From positions 1 to 64,000 of the forward strand of contig JAEINP010000002.1 of the NCBI GenBank assembly GCA_016342355.1: a stretch of 64,000 nucleotides of DNA. The letters run 5' to 3'. Within the stretch, counting starts at the first letter, position 1. Every line of letters starts with the position of its first letter. Made by a program: the position numbers and the translations under genes. Positions 16,211 through 25,257 of the stretch are shown one piece after another. The notes under the pieces were generated by a model. It did no database searches, was not told where the DNA came from, and was given only the letters and a program-made list of their open reading frames with translations. Origin of the DNA: Desulfatibacillum sp. (GTDB taxonomy: Bacteria; Desulfobacterota; Desulfobacteria; Desulfobacterales; Desulfatibacillaceae).

Positions 16211-18097
16211 ATGACTCAGGCAAAAGAACGCAATTTGGGAAAAAATCTTGTTTCCGGCACAGGCCTCCTGGTGCTGGTGATCATCATCATTCTATTGAAC
16301 GTGTTGTTCGCCAAGGCCAGTTGGCGCTGGGACGCCACCGAGGAAAAGGCTTATTCCCTGTCAGAGGGCACGCTGGAGGTAATCACCGGGCTCAAGCATC
16401 CGGTGACCATCAAACTGTTTTACACGGCCAGCCAGACCAAACTGCCCGTGTATTTGAAAACCTACGCCACAAGGGTAGAGGAGTTGCTGGACGAATACCA
16501 GCTAAAGAGCAACGGCATGGTCCGGTTTGACCTGTGCGATCCCAAGCCCGACTCGAAAGAGGAGGAATGGGCCGACATCTACGGCATGGAGGCCAAATCG
16601 CTCCAGACCGGGGAAAAAGTGTATTTCGGATTGATCGCGTACAGCCGGGACAAGGAGGAGATCATCCCCTTCCTGGACTATTCCCGGGATCAGGTGTTGG
16701 AATACGACCTCACCCAGACCATCACCCAACTGACCACCGAAGAAAAAAAGACCATCGGCGTACTTTCCACCCTGCCGGTCATGGGCCAATCCCAAGTGCC
16801 GGGCATGCCCCAAATGCCGGGCGCCCAGGATAAGCCGTGGTTTTTTGTCACGGAGTTGAAGAAAAATTTCAATGTCGTGGAGGTTTCGCCCCTGGCCACC
16901 GCCATAGACGGCGGCATCGACCTGTTGATGGTTTTGCATCCCAAAATGCTGAGGCCCGAAACCCTTTACTCCATTGACCGCTTCATCACCAAGGGCAACA
17001 ACGCCATCTTTCTGGTGGACCCCGTCTGCACGGCGGATCAGTCCTCTTCCCGTGGCAAAGGCATCAATTATTCCAGCATGGAGCCCTTGTTCAAGGCCTG
17101 GGGCATTTCTGTTGATCCCCAAAAAGTGGCCGTGGACCTGGGGCAGCAAACCCAGGTGCGAAACCGCTTCAACGTGGTGGAGCACGACCCCTCGTGGATC
17201 ACCGTGCGGGAGGCCTACCTGAACCGGGAAGACCCGGTCACGTCCAACCTGGAGGAGATGCTCTTTCCCATGGCCGGGGCCATTCGCACCCTGGACGACT
17301 TTGCCATGGAATTCACGCCCCTGGTCGTCACCTCGCCGGATTCGGGCCTGATCAATTCCTTTGACGCCACCCTGGGCGCCCGGACCATCAAGCAGGACTT
17401 TGAGTCCGGCGGCAAGTCCATGGCCCTGGCGGCCAGGATCCGCGGAGTTTTTCCCACCGCCTTCCCGGACGGACCTCCCGAAGAGGTCAAGAACCTTGTG
17501 GGCGAGGAAAATCTGCCCCTGGGCGACAATCCCCTGAACAAAAAATCCACGGTCCTGGTGATTGCGGACGTGGATTTTATCGTGGACGATATTTGCATGA
17601 TGGCCATGCGCACGCCTTTCGGGTTCGCCATGTCCATGCCCCGGAACGACAACATGGTCATGTTTATCAATGGGACGGAAATGCTGACAGGCAGCAACGC
17701 CCTCATCAGCATCCGGTCCCGGGGCAAGACGGAGCGGCCCTTCACCAAGGTGCTGGACCTGAAAAGCAAGGCCCAAAGCCGCTGGCTCGCCAAAGAAAAG
17801 GAGCTCATGGAACGGGCCGAGACCGCCCAGAAAAAGCTCACCGAACTGGAAAACCAAAAAGACGCGGACCAGCGTTTTATCATGAGCCCCGAACAACGGG
17901 AAGCCATAGACAATTTCAAGGAAGAACAGCGGGAAGTGGAGCAGGAACTCAAAGAGGTGCGAAAAAACCTGCGTTCCGACATTGTTTCCCTGGGCTGGTT
18001 CCTCAAGTTCGTGAACGTGTTGCTCATGCCCCTGCTGGTTGCGTTGGTGGGAATCGGTTTCGCCATATACAGGCATAAGAGGATGAAAAAAGCATGA
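16211..18097 (+). CDS. gldG: GldG-family auxiliary protein of the ABC-2 transporter
   Basis: 628 residues. One N-terminal helix (GTGLLVLVIIIILLNVLF) is followed by a large extracytoplasmic region starting with the family motif DATEEKAYSLSEGTLEVI, an IFT52-like domain, a coiled-coil segment around residues 510-590 (KELMERAETAQKKLTELENQ and on) and a C-terminal helix (VNVLLMPLLVALVGIGFAIY). The start follows AGGAGGAGAG. Its stop overlaps the next gene by 4 bp. The family is found with GldA/GldF pairs; molecular role is unsettled outside Bacteroidota gliding. Confidence 0.88.
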   Translation: MTQAKERNLGKNLVSGTGLLVLVIIIILLNVLFAKASWRWDATEEKAYSLSEGTLEVITGLKHPVTIKLFYTASQTKLPVYLKTYATRVEELLDEYQLKSNGMVRFDLCDPKPDSKEEEWADIYGMEAKSLQTGEKVYFGLIAYSRDKEEIIPFLDYSRDQVLEYDLTQTITQLTTEEKKTIGVLSTLPVMGQSQVPGMPQMPGAQDKPWFFVTELKKNFNVVEVSPLATAIDGGIDLLMVLHPKMLRPETLYSIDRFITKGNNAIFLVDPVCTADQSSSRGKGINYSSMEPLFKAWGISVDPQKVAVDLGQQTQVRNRFNVVEHDPSWITVREAYLNREDPVTSNLEEMLFPMAGAIRTLDDFAMEFTPLVVTSPDSGLINSFDATLGARTIKQDFESGGKSMALAARIRGVFPTAFPDGPPEEVKNLVGEENLPLGDNPLNKKSTVLVIADVDFIVDDICMMAMRTPFGFAMSMPRNDNMVMFINGTEMLTGSNALISIRSRGKTERPFTKVLDLKSKAQSRWLAKEKELMERAETAQKKLTELENQKDADQRFIMSPEQREAIDNFKEEQREVEQELKEVRKNLRSDIVSLGWFLKFVNVLLMPLLVALVGIGFAIYRHKRMKKA

Positions 18098-19170
18098 ATA
18101 CAAAAACCATTGTCAGGCTCTTTCTGATCCTGGCCGGACTGGCTGCCGCCACTGCCCTGACCATGTATCTGGGGTCCTCCCGGCAGGAGGAAATCCGCAT
18201 GGGCCAGCCCCTGTTCCAGGACCTGGACGTGAACTCCATAGCCACCATCAAGGTGGAAACCCCGGACCAGACTTTTACCATCATCAAGACCCAAGGCGCA
18301 TGGACTGTGGCGGAACGGGGCGGTTATAAAGCGGATTTTGACAAGGTGGCCCGGTTCGGCAGAAAACTGGCGGCCCTCACCGTGGGCAGGGCTTTTGAAT
18401 ACGACGCCGCCACCCTGGCCAGGCTGTCCCTCAAACTGCCCGGAACCATGGGGTCTCCCAAATCCGAAAAAGGAACCCTGTTCACCCTGCTGGATGAAAA
18501 CGACGGCGAAATCGCCAAAATCCTGGTGGGGAAAGACCGGACCCAACAAACCCCGGAAGGCTATCCCATGCCCGCAGGTCAGTTCATCCGCATGGGCGCC
18601 ATGGAAAATGTCTATCTGGTGGACCGCTTTTTCGAACCCGTGGGACAAGCTCCGGCGGACTGGCTGAAAAAGGCCATCCTCCAGGTTCCCTCCAGCGAGG
18701 TGGCCTCGGTGTCCTGCATGGAAATCCGTGACGGCAAGCAAAGGGTGATCTACGAATTGTCCCGGGCCACTCCGGGAGAGGCCTTCGCCCTTTCCGATCA
18801 AAAACCGGTTAAAAAATCCGAAGTGGATAAACTGGCGGACGCCCTGTCCGCCCTGACCATGGAAGACGTGCACCCCGTGTCCGAAGAGGAAAAACCGGAA
18901 GGCCCTTTCCTGGATTACTGGCTCTTTGACGGTACACGATACCGGGTGACCAAGGCGCCCGCCGGGGAAGAAGGGTGCGAGGTGCGTGTGGAAGTGAGCT
19001 ACATGGCCCCGGTTTCCGCCGAAGGGAAAGACGCGGACGAGAAAATGGTCCAAGAAGTGGAAGCCTTGAACGCACAGCTAAAGCCCTGGGCCTTTAAACT
19101 GTCGGGCTGGCGTTGCAGCACCCTGGTTACGGACGTGGAAAGCCTGCTGGACCAGGAAACGGTTCAATAA
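18094..19170 (+). CDS. DUF4340-containing membrane-anchored protein
   Basis: 358 residues. An N-terminal helix (RLFLILAGLAAATALTMYLG) anchors a periplasmic region with repeated beta-rich modules of the DUF4340 type (TIKVETPDQTFTIIKTQGAW, MENVYLVDRFFEPVGQ). It overlaps gldG by 4 bp (ATGA) and is last in the four-gene operon, followed at once by a strong terminator. DUF4340 proteins regularly follow GldG homologues, which suggests a structural part of the same transporter. Function unknown. Confidence 0.82.
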   Translation: MNTKTIVRLFLILAGLAAATALTMYLGSSRQEEIRMGQPLFQDLDVNSIATIKVETPDQTFTIIKTQGAWTVAERGGYKADFDKVARFGRKLAALTVGRAFEYDAATLARLSLKLPGTMGSPKSEKGTLFTLLDENDGEIAKILVGKDRTQQTPEGYPMPAGQFIRMGAMENVYLVDRFFEPVGQAPADWLKKAILQVPSSEVASVSCMEIRDGKQRVIYELSRATPGEAFALSDQKPVKKSEVDKLADALSALTMEDVHPVSEEEKPEGPFLDYWLFDGTRYRVTKAPAGEEGCEVRVEVSYMAPVSAEGKDADEKMVQEVEALNAQLKPWAFKLSGWRCSTLVTDVESLLDQETVQ

Positions 19171-19182
19171 ATGGATATTCTG

Positions 19183-19232
19183 ACGCCGCGCCCATGTCCG
19201 CCTTCTGCGGATGTTGGCGCGGCGTTTTTTTT
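19183..19232 (+). terminator. rho-independent terminator of the Gld-type operon
   Basis: A 10-bp perfect outer stem (ACGCCGCGCC / GGCGCGGCGT) with an inner TCCGC/GCGGA helix is followed by eight T. Confidence 0.88.
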
Positions 19233-19844
19233 CAGCCGCCAAGCATGATGGCCCGGCCAAAAGCTGAAAACGCCGTGTGTGCATATCTCAACATACTTAT
19301 TTTATTTGATATATTTTTTTAAGAAATAACTTTTTTGCCTAATCATCAAGCAAAAATCTGTGCATAACTATTACGGGGAGCGATATTTAATTCCATTTTT
19401 TCACGTGTGGTGATTTTCAAAGCCCAAATATCAAGGGACTAAGGCCGAATTTGCTGACAGCGATAGAAATAAACCCTGCTCCCGGTAATATCAGAACAAA
19501 CGATTTCTTCTCGGCCCCATGGTCCTCCGTGGGAATGCATACGGCTGCGCGTCATGATAAAAAGCGTGACCCATGGTCGCTAAAAGCTGACACCGCCCAG
19601 CAACGGGAAATTAAGTAAAGCGTCCCCGGAATTACAAGGAAGTAATCTATATCGGTTTAGGCCTCCTGGCCGTTTGCGGCATCTTCTCCGACTTAATTCC
19701 ACTTCCCTTGGTCCAACTACAGGTTGGCAGGGGCTTTAGCCTTGTTATCCATTTTTTTACCATCTATTCTGCTTGGTTTCTGTGGACTGGTTAAGAACAA
19801 CTGCAAAAATCCATCTCAAATCAGTAAGGTTTCGAGACAAAAAT
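19233..19844 (+). other. intergenic region with a possible membrane-protein remnant
   Basis: No complete gene. At 19615-19794 a 59-codon open stretch with no start codon would encode a hydrophobic segment (IGLGLLAVCGIFSDLIPLPL, then VIHFFTIYSAWFLW), which looks like one or two helices of a lost membrane protein. I cannot assign a family. Nothing else supportable is visible from 19233 to 19614. Confidence 0.3.
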
Positions 19845-21566
19845 TCAATATAACATAGTGTATTTATGGGTATTGCTTGGCTGGAATGGTGGATAGTGAG
19901 TGAACATTACCAAACCTTTTTTGAAAAGAGTGATATATCCCCGATGATTAATACCATCCCAAACCATTTTCCGGCAGAATTTTCCAATATAGTGCTTTTC
20001 AAGCAACTCGCCCGATTCAATATCAATAATCTCCAAATATCCGGTAATATAACTAAGAGCAAAGAGCAGATTGGCATGATCATCTGAGGCAAGAGCACGT
20101 ACCCCAAACTGGGAATCAATTTTGCGTAATAATTTCAAGTTTGGGGTTGAGTAAACCCAAATACTTGAACCCGTAGGATCAGGAATATACAGTTTTTCAT
20201 GTTTCGGAGATAAAAGCATGCGGAAATCGGATCCGGGAGCCGCCGTTTCATGTTTGATTGCGAGGGAATACATATCCAAGGCCAGGATGCGAGAGGAATA
20301 TCCAGGTTTCACATACAGCACTCTGTTGGTTTCATCCAGACATATTATTGGATTGGATTTCATATGTATTCGGTTAACAACCGCGCCATCAGATGCCTTA
20401 ATCTCGTGGATCCAACCCCCATCTTCCGAGGACACAAACAGGCATTCGCTCTCTTTGGAGTAGGCCAGCTTGGGCGTGCCCGTAATTTTCGCCGAAATAA
20501 GGATTTCCTTTGTTACATCAAGGCTGGGTGAGTCCAAGATAATGAGGCGCGCCGGGTATAATCCCTCGCCCCCCCTATCTATGTGGAATATTTTTTGGGA
20601 AGACGCATCCAGAATGAAGTCTTCAACTTCGTAGGAAGGGATCAGGAAAGAGCGCGGCTGTTGCATTGGATTTGAGAGATTAAATGCATGACAGGGCTTT
20701 TTGTACCAAGCCAGTTTTTGGCTGACTAAAAGTTGATTTGAAGTCCGATCAATTTGGATGTCATACAGTTCAGGATCTTTCATAAGGAGTTTGGCTTGGC
20801 TCCATTCGGGCGTAGGAATTGTGGATGAAAACAAAACGCCAAGCAGGGGAAAAGAAATGAGGCATGTTATCAATTGTCCCGATATGAGAGCCTTCCTAAA
20901 GACTTTATGATTTCCAGGGAAAAGGCTTTCGACCGCAAGCCCTGCTATTTGGGCGGCTGCAAATACATGAGCTAAGCCGCCCGAGAGGACTATGACAGCC
21001 CCTCTGATTCCCCGGAAGAAACCATGTTGTCGATAAGGTTCGTGGTGTTGAACCCAAAGAAAATTGAATCCTATCACCAAATAGACTATCAGGGTGAACC
21101 AGAATACGTTTGGTAATGATATGGATTTTAGAAATAGAAAAAGTGAAAAAGCGGATAATAGGATTCCTTGAAAAAGCAATCTGGTCTTAAAGGAGAACGA
21201 ACCATGTTTAGTTGTCCAATACAGGAATAGAGCTCCAACAGTCATCGCGCCTCCCATAAGAAGCCCAGGCCCTATCGAATTCCAATAACGGACGACGCTT
21301 TCAACCATAAATCGAAAAAAATAGCGTCGAAGCCATGCAGCGGCGACATCCAGCGATATGGGTGAACCTTCAACCAGTGATTTTGTAAAATATGTGTTAT
21401 AGCGTATTCCAGTGTATTCCCTATATAAGCCTTCCCATAAAATGGGGGTGAGAATAACCAGCACCGGGAGCACATATAATGGAGAAAACAAGATAAAAAG
21501 GCCATAAACATTACGAGCCTTACCTCCCTGTTCTCCATTGGCAATGTCTGTTATATTTTTCATCAT
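19845..21566 (-). CDS. membrane protein with C-terminal beta-propeller-like domain
   Basis: 573 residues. The N-terminal ~260 residues hold about six transmembrane helices (LFILFSPLYVLPVLVILTP, GPGLLMGGAMTVGALFLYW, FWFTLIVYLVIGFNFLWV). The C-terminal ~300 residues show repeated blade-like stretches resembling YVTN/NHL propellers (KIFHIDRGGEGLYPARLIIL, CLFVSSEDGGWIHEIKASD, KLYIPDPTGSSIWVYSTPN, LLFALSYITGYLEIIDI). I do not recognise the family. A membrane platform carrying an extracytoplasmic propeller is inferred. There is no clear ribosome-binding site before the tandem ATGATG at 21566. Two sampled lines count 45 percent GC, below the neighbours, suggesting transfer. Confidence 0.65.
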   Translation of the reverse strand: MMKNITDIANGEQGGKARNVYGLFILFSPLYVLPVLVILTPILWEGLYREYTGIRYNTYFTKSLVEGSPISLDVAAAWLRRYFFRFMVESVVRYWNSIGPGLLMGGAMTVGALFLYWTTKHGSFSFKTRLLFQGILLSAFSLFLFLKSISLPNVFWFTLIVYLVIGFNFLWVQHHEPYRQHGFFRGIRGAVIVLSGGLAHVFAAAQIAGLAVESLFPGNHKVFRKALISGQLITCLISFPLLGVLFSSTIPTPEWSQAKLLMKDPELYDIQIDRTSNQLLVSQKLAWYKKPCHAFNLSNPMQQPRSFLIPSYEVEDFILDASSQKIFHIDRGGEGLYPARLIILDSPSLDVTKEILISAKITGTPKLAYSKESECLFVSSEDGGWIHEIKASDGAVVNRIHMKSNPIICLDETNRVLYVKPGYSSRILALDMYSLAIKHETAAPGSDFRMLLSPKHEKLYIPDPTGSSIWVYSTPNLKLLRKIDSQFGVRALASDDHANLLFALSYITGYLEIIDIESGELLEKHYIGKFCRKMVWDGINHRGYITLFKKGLVMFTHYPPFQPSNTHKYTMLY

Positions 21567-21880
21567 TTGTTTTGTAGCATTGCTCGCATCCGGCTGAATT
21601 TAATCCCGGATTTTATGAGAGTTTGCTTGCAAAATACCCCTCATGTCGGAGCTTGGCAAGCCGTTTTTTGGTCACATGTAGATTTTTTGATAGTTGAGAA
21701 ATGCCGGAAAATGGAATGGAGCGCTTCTGGCTCCACTCTTCAAGTTTGGTTTTATGAGGCGACTGACGCCTTGGCGGACGCCATCGCCTCCACTCCCCCT
21801 ATGTCAGGATAGTTGTTGGTGTGCCATGAAGGCGAAGCCAAATTGATTGGTTAGCCATGCTGTATCCGTGATGATCCTAT
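21567..21880. other. gene-poor stretch between the propeller protein and the IS200 scar
   Basis: No supportable gene. The minus-strand continuation of the IS200 fragment goes out of frame here, and further open stretches are broken by stops, so this may be decayed mobile-element or flanking DNA. Confidence 0.3.
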
Positions 21881-22027
21881 CGACCAGAAATGATTACCCC
21901 AATAGGGTTTTTGCCTTAATTCGCGAAACCGGTTCAAAACACGAATGGCTGTTCGCCCTTTAACCGGCCCGGCAAACCCTGAAACCGACACTTTGGGGGG
22001 AATCATCGCAAGAAGGTGAACATGGAC
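21881..22027 (-). mobile_element. IS200-family tnpA remnant (middle segment, HUH motif intact)
   Basis: Translated on the minus strand, 49 codons match the central part of an IS200/IS605-type Y1 transposase: VHVHLLAMIPPKVSVSGF, GRTAIRVLNRFRELRQKP, then YWGNHFWS. The HVH pair is the metal-binding HUH motif. Neither the 5' part nor the Tyr-bearing C-terminus is present in frame. About 90 bases are nearly identical to the fragment at 54.04-54.14 kb, so both come from the same element. It abuts the 3' end of the enoyl-CoA hydratase gene. Confidence 0.75.
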
Positions 22028-22053
22028 GCCCCCCCCCTCTCATTTCTGATCAT

Positions 22054-22911
22054 CTATTCATAATCCCGATCTTTCCACCAGGGGTAGAAGTCGGGCATAT
22101 TTTTGGTTACCGTGTCTGTAAATTTTGGGGACCGTTTTTCCAGAAACGATTCGATTCCTTCTTTGGCGTCATTGGAAGCCCCCAAGGCAAAAATCCCCCG
22201 TGTGTCCAGCTTATGGGCTTCCACGGGATGGTCCGCACCCAACATTTTCCACATCATCTGGCGCGCCAAAGCCACTGATACGGCCGAGGTGCTTGCCGCG
22301 ATTTCCATCGCCAGTTTTCGAGCTTCACATACCACATCTTCCGACTCATGGACGCTGCGCACCAAACCGCTGCGCAAGGCTTCATCCGCACCGAATATTC
22401 TGGCTGAATAAACCCATTCCAGGGCCTGGCTGATGCCGACGAGCCTGGGCAGAAACCAAGTTGAACATGCTTCGGGAATGATCCCGCGGGCGGCGAACAC
22501 AAATCCTAATTTGGCCTTGTTGGATACCAGCCTCATGTCCATGGCGAGGGTCATTGTAAGGCCGACGCCGACGGCGGATCCGTTGATGGCGGCAATCACG
22601 GGTTTGGTGCAGTCGAATATCCGGCGGGTAAGGCGGCCTCCGGTGTCTCCTTTGCTCAGGTCGAACTCAAAGGTGGACTCGTCGCCCTTCCATGTGGCCG
22701 CCCCCCCACTGAGGTCCGCGCCAGCGCAAAACGCCCGGCCTGCGCCGGTGACAATGATTGCCCTGATCAAGTCGTCAGCGTCCGCTTGATCAAACGCGTC
22801 CATCAATTCATTGAACATGCGCACCGTAAAGGCATTCATCTTGTCAGGACGATTGAGTGTAATGGTCAGTATCCTGTCTTCAATCTCGTATAGAATTTCC
22901 TGGTATTCCAT
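22054..22911 (-). CDS. enoyl-CoA hydratase/isomerase family protein
   Basis: 285 residues of the crotonase fold. TGAGRAFCAGADLSGG forms the first oxyanion-hole segment, and AINGSAVGVGLTMTLAMDMR the second with its conserved Gly-rich turn. FVFAARGIIPEACSTWFLPR carries the catalytic-type Glu. It acts on acyl-CoA thioesters in beta-oxidation or related steps; the substrate is unknown. ATG at 22911 (MEYQEILYE) is chosen because GGTGGAG precedes it; a GTG four codons earlier overlaps that site. It stands alone on the minus strand. Confidence 0.88.
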   Translation of the reverse strand: MEYQEILYEIEDRILTITLNRPDKMNAFTVRMFNELMDAFDQADADDLIRAIIVTGAGRAFCAGADLSGGAATWKGDESTFEFDLSKGDTGGRLTRRIFDCTKPVIAAINGSAVGVGLTMTLAMDMRLVSNKAKLGFVFAARGIIPEACSTWFLPRLVGISQALEWVYSARIFGADEALRSGLVRSVHESEDVVCEARKLAMEIAASTSAVSVALARQMMWKMLGADHPVEAHKLDTRGIFALGASNDAKEGIESFLEKRSPKFTDTVTKNMPDFYPWWKDRDYE

Positions 22912-23148
22912 CGAATTCTCCACCTTGGATTTAAGTAATTGTTGAGAGATGAAATCTCATCCAGCCGCACATTTCAATTTCTTGTGTATCGACGCTACAT
23001 TTTTTTTGGAAAGGAAAACTCCATAACACCCTAATTCATAGAGCATTACTTATCACGAATGTGCTGGAAATTGCAGCAAATTTTCAACAGATGGATCCTA
23101 AGGCTTCCGGTCCGTAATGATTTGGCAGAAATTGCGTTATTCTTGTCA

Positions 23149-23178
23149 TTGCAGACAAGCCCCCCATGGGTTTATAAT
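23149..23178 (+). promoter_or_regulatory. candidate promoter of the GlxA-type regulator gene
   Basis: A perfect -10 TATAAT (23173-23178) has a poor -35 TTGCAG 18 bases upstream. An overlapping inverted repeat TTGTC-N6-GACAA (23143-23158) covers the -35 and could be an operator. The rest of 22912-23209 shows nothing supportable. Confidence 0.4.
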
Positions 23179-23209
23179 AAGTCCAAGTTGCAAGGACAGG
23201 AGCTAAACC

Positions 23210-24181
23210 ATGACCAATATTATTGAAATCATACTGTTTCCGGACGCTTTGGGCCTGGATATTTTCGGGCCGGTGGAGGTTTTTCATACCGCGTCCAGCC
23301 TCCTGGAGCACACCCGCGCCAAAACCGGGGCTTACACATTCCGGTTTGTCGCGGCTCAAAAAGGCCCTGTACGGCTGAGTTCAGGCGCGGAGTTGATCGC
23401 CCACGCCACCTTGGATGAACCCTCTCAAGCGGACATTATTCTGGTTCCCGGGGGCGGCGGAGCCAAGTCAGCCTCAACGGATTCTGTTCTTGTAGAACAA
23501 ATCCGAAACAGGGCGAAGCACGTAAAGCGCATCCTGTCTGTATGCAATGGGGCCTTCCTGCTTGCTGCCGCAGGGCTGTTGGATGGCAAACGGGCCGCGA
23601 CCCACTGGATGGCCGCGGAAGACTTGGCCACACGCTTTCCAAAAGTGAAGGTGGAACCTGACGCAATTTTCATCCAGGACGGCAACATTTACACCAGCGC
23701 AGGGGTCACGGCGGGCATTGACCTGGCACTGGCCATTGTGGAGGAAGACCATGGCGTGTCCGTAGCCCTGGAGGTGTCCCGTCTGCTGGTGCTCTATCTC
23801 AAACGTCCCGGAACCCAATCTCAGTTCAGCGTACCATTACGAGCCCAGGAAGCGGCGGGAGAGCGATTTTCTTCCCTACACACCTGGCTGACGGACAATC
23901 TGGATGCAGATATTTCCGTGGAGGATATGGCCGCATATTCCTCCATGAGCGAACGGAACTTCGCCCGCGTCTTCAAGATGCAAACCGGCATGACGCCGGG
24001 CAAATATCTGGAAACCCTGCGCCTGGACAGGGCACGGGAGATCATGGTTTCCGGCGGCGAGTCTCTGGAGGGAATCGCCCAGGCCAGCGGGTTTGGCAGG
24101 GAGGAACGTCTTCGCCGGGCCTTTTACCGCCGATTTGGTGTGACCCCCTCCCAATACCGCCTCCATTTTGGTGGGGCATAA
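23210..24181 (+). CDS. GlxA-family AraC-type transcriptional regulator
   Basis: 323 residues. The N-terminal DJ-1/PfpI-like domain (about residues 1-190) has the nucleophile-elbow segment ILSVCNGAFLLAAAGLLDGK followed by the conserved TH-W (RAATHWMAAED). The C-terminal AraC double helix-turn-helix covers roughly residues 220-320 (DISVEDMAAYSSMSERNFAR, then GFGREERLRRAFYRRFGVTP). Such regulators sense small molecules through the amidotransferase-like fold. ATG at 23210 follows AGGAGC. The likely target is itself or the MBL-fold gene downstream. Confidence 0.9.
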   Translation: MTNIIEIILFPDALGLDIFGPVEVFHTASSLLEHTRAKTGAYTFRFVAAQKGPVRLSSGAELIAHATLDEPSQADIILVPGGGGAKSASTDSVLVEQIRNRAKHVKRILSVCNGAFLLAAAGLLDGKRAATHWMAAEDLATRFPKVKVEPDAIFIQDGNIYTSAGVTAGIDLALAIVEEDHGVSVALEVSRLLVLYLKRPGTQSQFSVPLRAQEAAGERFSSLHTWLTDNLDADISVEDMAAYSSMSERNFARVFKMQTGMTPGKYLETLRLDRAREIMVSGGESLEGIAQASGFGREERLRRAFYRRFGVTPSQYRLHFGGA

Positions 24182-24283
24182 ATCGGCGCGGTTTGACACC
24201 AACGAAGCAAATCGTGCCAGTGGATGCACTAATCACTCCTCTGTCTTGTTGCTTTTCGGAGGCCGATTCATTCAATCTACGTC

Positions 24284-24306
24284 CCTTCCCCCCCTGCGGG
24301 GGAAGG
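24284..24306. repeat. GC-rich intergenic hairpin, REP-like
   Basis: Nine-base arms (CCTTCCCCC / GGGGGAAGG) with a five-base loop and no T tract, followed by GACAGGATGGGGGGT. The shape resembles dispersed repetitive extragenic palindromes of proteobacteria; genome-wide copies could not be checked. A second, AT-rich inverted repeat (TTTGAAAA / TTTTCAAA) is at 24326-24350. Confidence 0.4.
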
Positions 24307-24415
24307 ACAGGATGGGGGGTAATAATTTGAAAATATTTAAAATTTTCAAATGTACTCCCCCGCAGAGCATAGAAACGATAAAAACATAACTAACTCATGA
24401 AGAAGGATAACCATA

Positions 24416-25165
24416 ATGAAAATTCAACTTATCAGAAACGCGACCATGAAAATCATCTATAGCGGCAAGACCCTGCTTACCGACCCCATGCTATCCCCCA
24501 AGGACGCCATCAGATCCTTTGCCGGTGTCGCCAAAAATCCCACGGTGGATTTACCGCTTTCGTTGGAGCAAATCGTACAAGGCGTGGATGCGGTGATTGT
24601 GAGCCATACCCATCCCGATCATTTGGATGAAACCGGAATAGCAGCCTTGGAAAAAAACCTGCCCGTCTTTTGCCAGCCAGTGGACGAAGCCCAATTGAGG
24701 GAAAATGGCTTTCAGAATATTTTATCTGTTGAAACTACCCGGACTTGGGAAGGGATTACAATCAACCGCACCGGCGGACGGCACGGGGAGGGTGAAATCG
24801 GGCAACTCATGGGAACAGTATCCGGGTTTGTTTTCCAGGCCGAGGGAGAGATCACAGTGTATTGGGTGGGGGACAGCATCTGGTGCGAGGAAGTGAAAGA
24901 GGTCATTGACCGGCTTTCCCCGGATGTCATCATCACCCACTCGGGGGGCGCTACCATTCCCGGGCACGATCCCATTATCATGACCGGCGAGCAGACCATC
25001 CAACTGGCCCAAGCAGCCCCAAACGCCAAAGTAGTGGCCATTCACATGGAATCCCTGGATCACTGCACAGTCTCCCGCAAGGCGCTTCGCGAGATGGGCG
25101 ATCAGGACGTCATTCCGGCTTCCCGGCTCATCATACCCAAAGACGGGGAAACCATTTCGCTATAG
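24416..25165 (+). CDS. MBL-fold metallo-hydrolase, UlaG-like
   Basis: 249 residues. The metal-binding HXHXDH is visible as VSHTHPDHLDE (about residue 62), with further ligands likely in GRHGEGEIG and the IITHSGGATIPGHD segment. The start MKIQLIRNATMKIIYSGKTL matches the UlaG/RomA-like branch of the metallo-beta-lactamase superfamily, often annotated as zinc-dependent hydrolases. Substrate unknown. It lies 234 bp downstream of the GlxA-type regulator on the same strand, so the two may form a regulator-target pair. Confidence 0.85.
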   Translation: MKIQLIRNATMKIIYSGKTLLTDPMLSPKDAIRSFAGVAKNPTVDLPLSLEQIVQGVDAVIVSHTHPDHLDETGIAALEKNLPVFCQPVDEAQLRENGFQNILSVETTRTWEGITINRTGGRHGEGEIGQLMGTVSGFVFQAEGEITVYWVGDSIWCEEVKEVIDRLSPDVIITHSGGATIPGHDPIIMTGEQTIQLAQAAPNAKVVAIHMESLDHCTVSRKALREMGDQDVIPASRLIIPKDGETISL

Positions 25166-25193
25166 CAAATGTCTGCCCAGACCTAAAAACAAC

Positions 25194-25221
25194 AACAGCC
25201 GCCCCCCATGGAGCGGCTGTT
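25194..25221 (-). terminator. probable terminator between convergent genes
   Basis: A 9-bp perfect stem (AACAGCCGC / GCGGCTGTT) with a 10-base loop. On the minus strand it is followed by GTTGTTTTTAGG, so it probably ends the DUF1566 gene and may also stop the MBL gene. Confidence 0.55.
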
Positions 25222-25257
25222 ACTTTAACCTTAATCGATTCAATACTTCCTTCTGAT

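Noticed and set aside
16502..19053. long minus-strand open frames (533 and 612 codons) opposite gldG and the DUF4340 gene
   Set aside because: Low-complexity, His/Gly-rich translations typical of antisense frames; the plus-strand proteins have clear family features.
24207..24221. possible minus-strand sigma-54 promoter (GCAA...CGTGCCA)
   Set aside because: The spacing between the two blocks is two bases short, and no minus-strand gene starts at a suitable distance.
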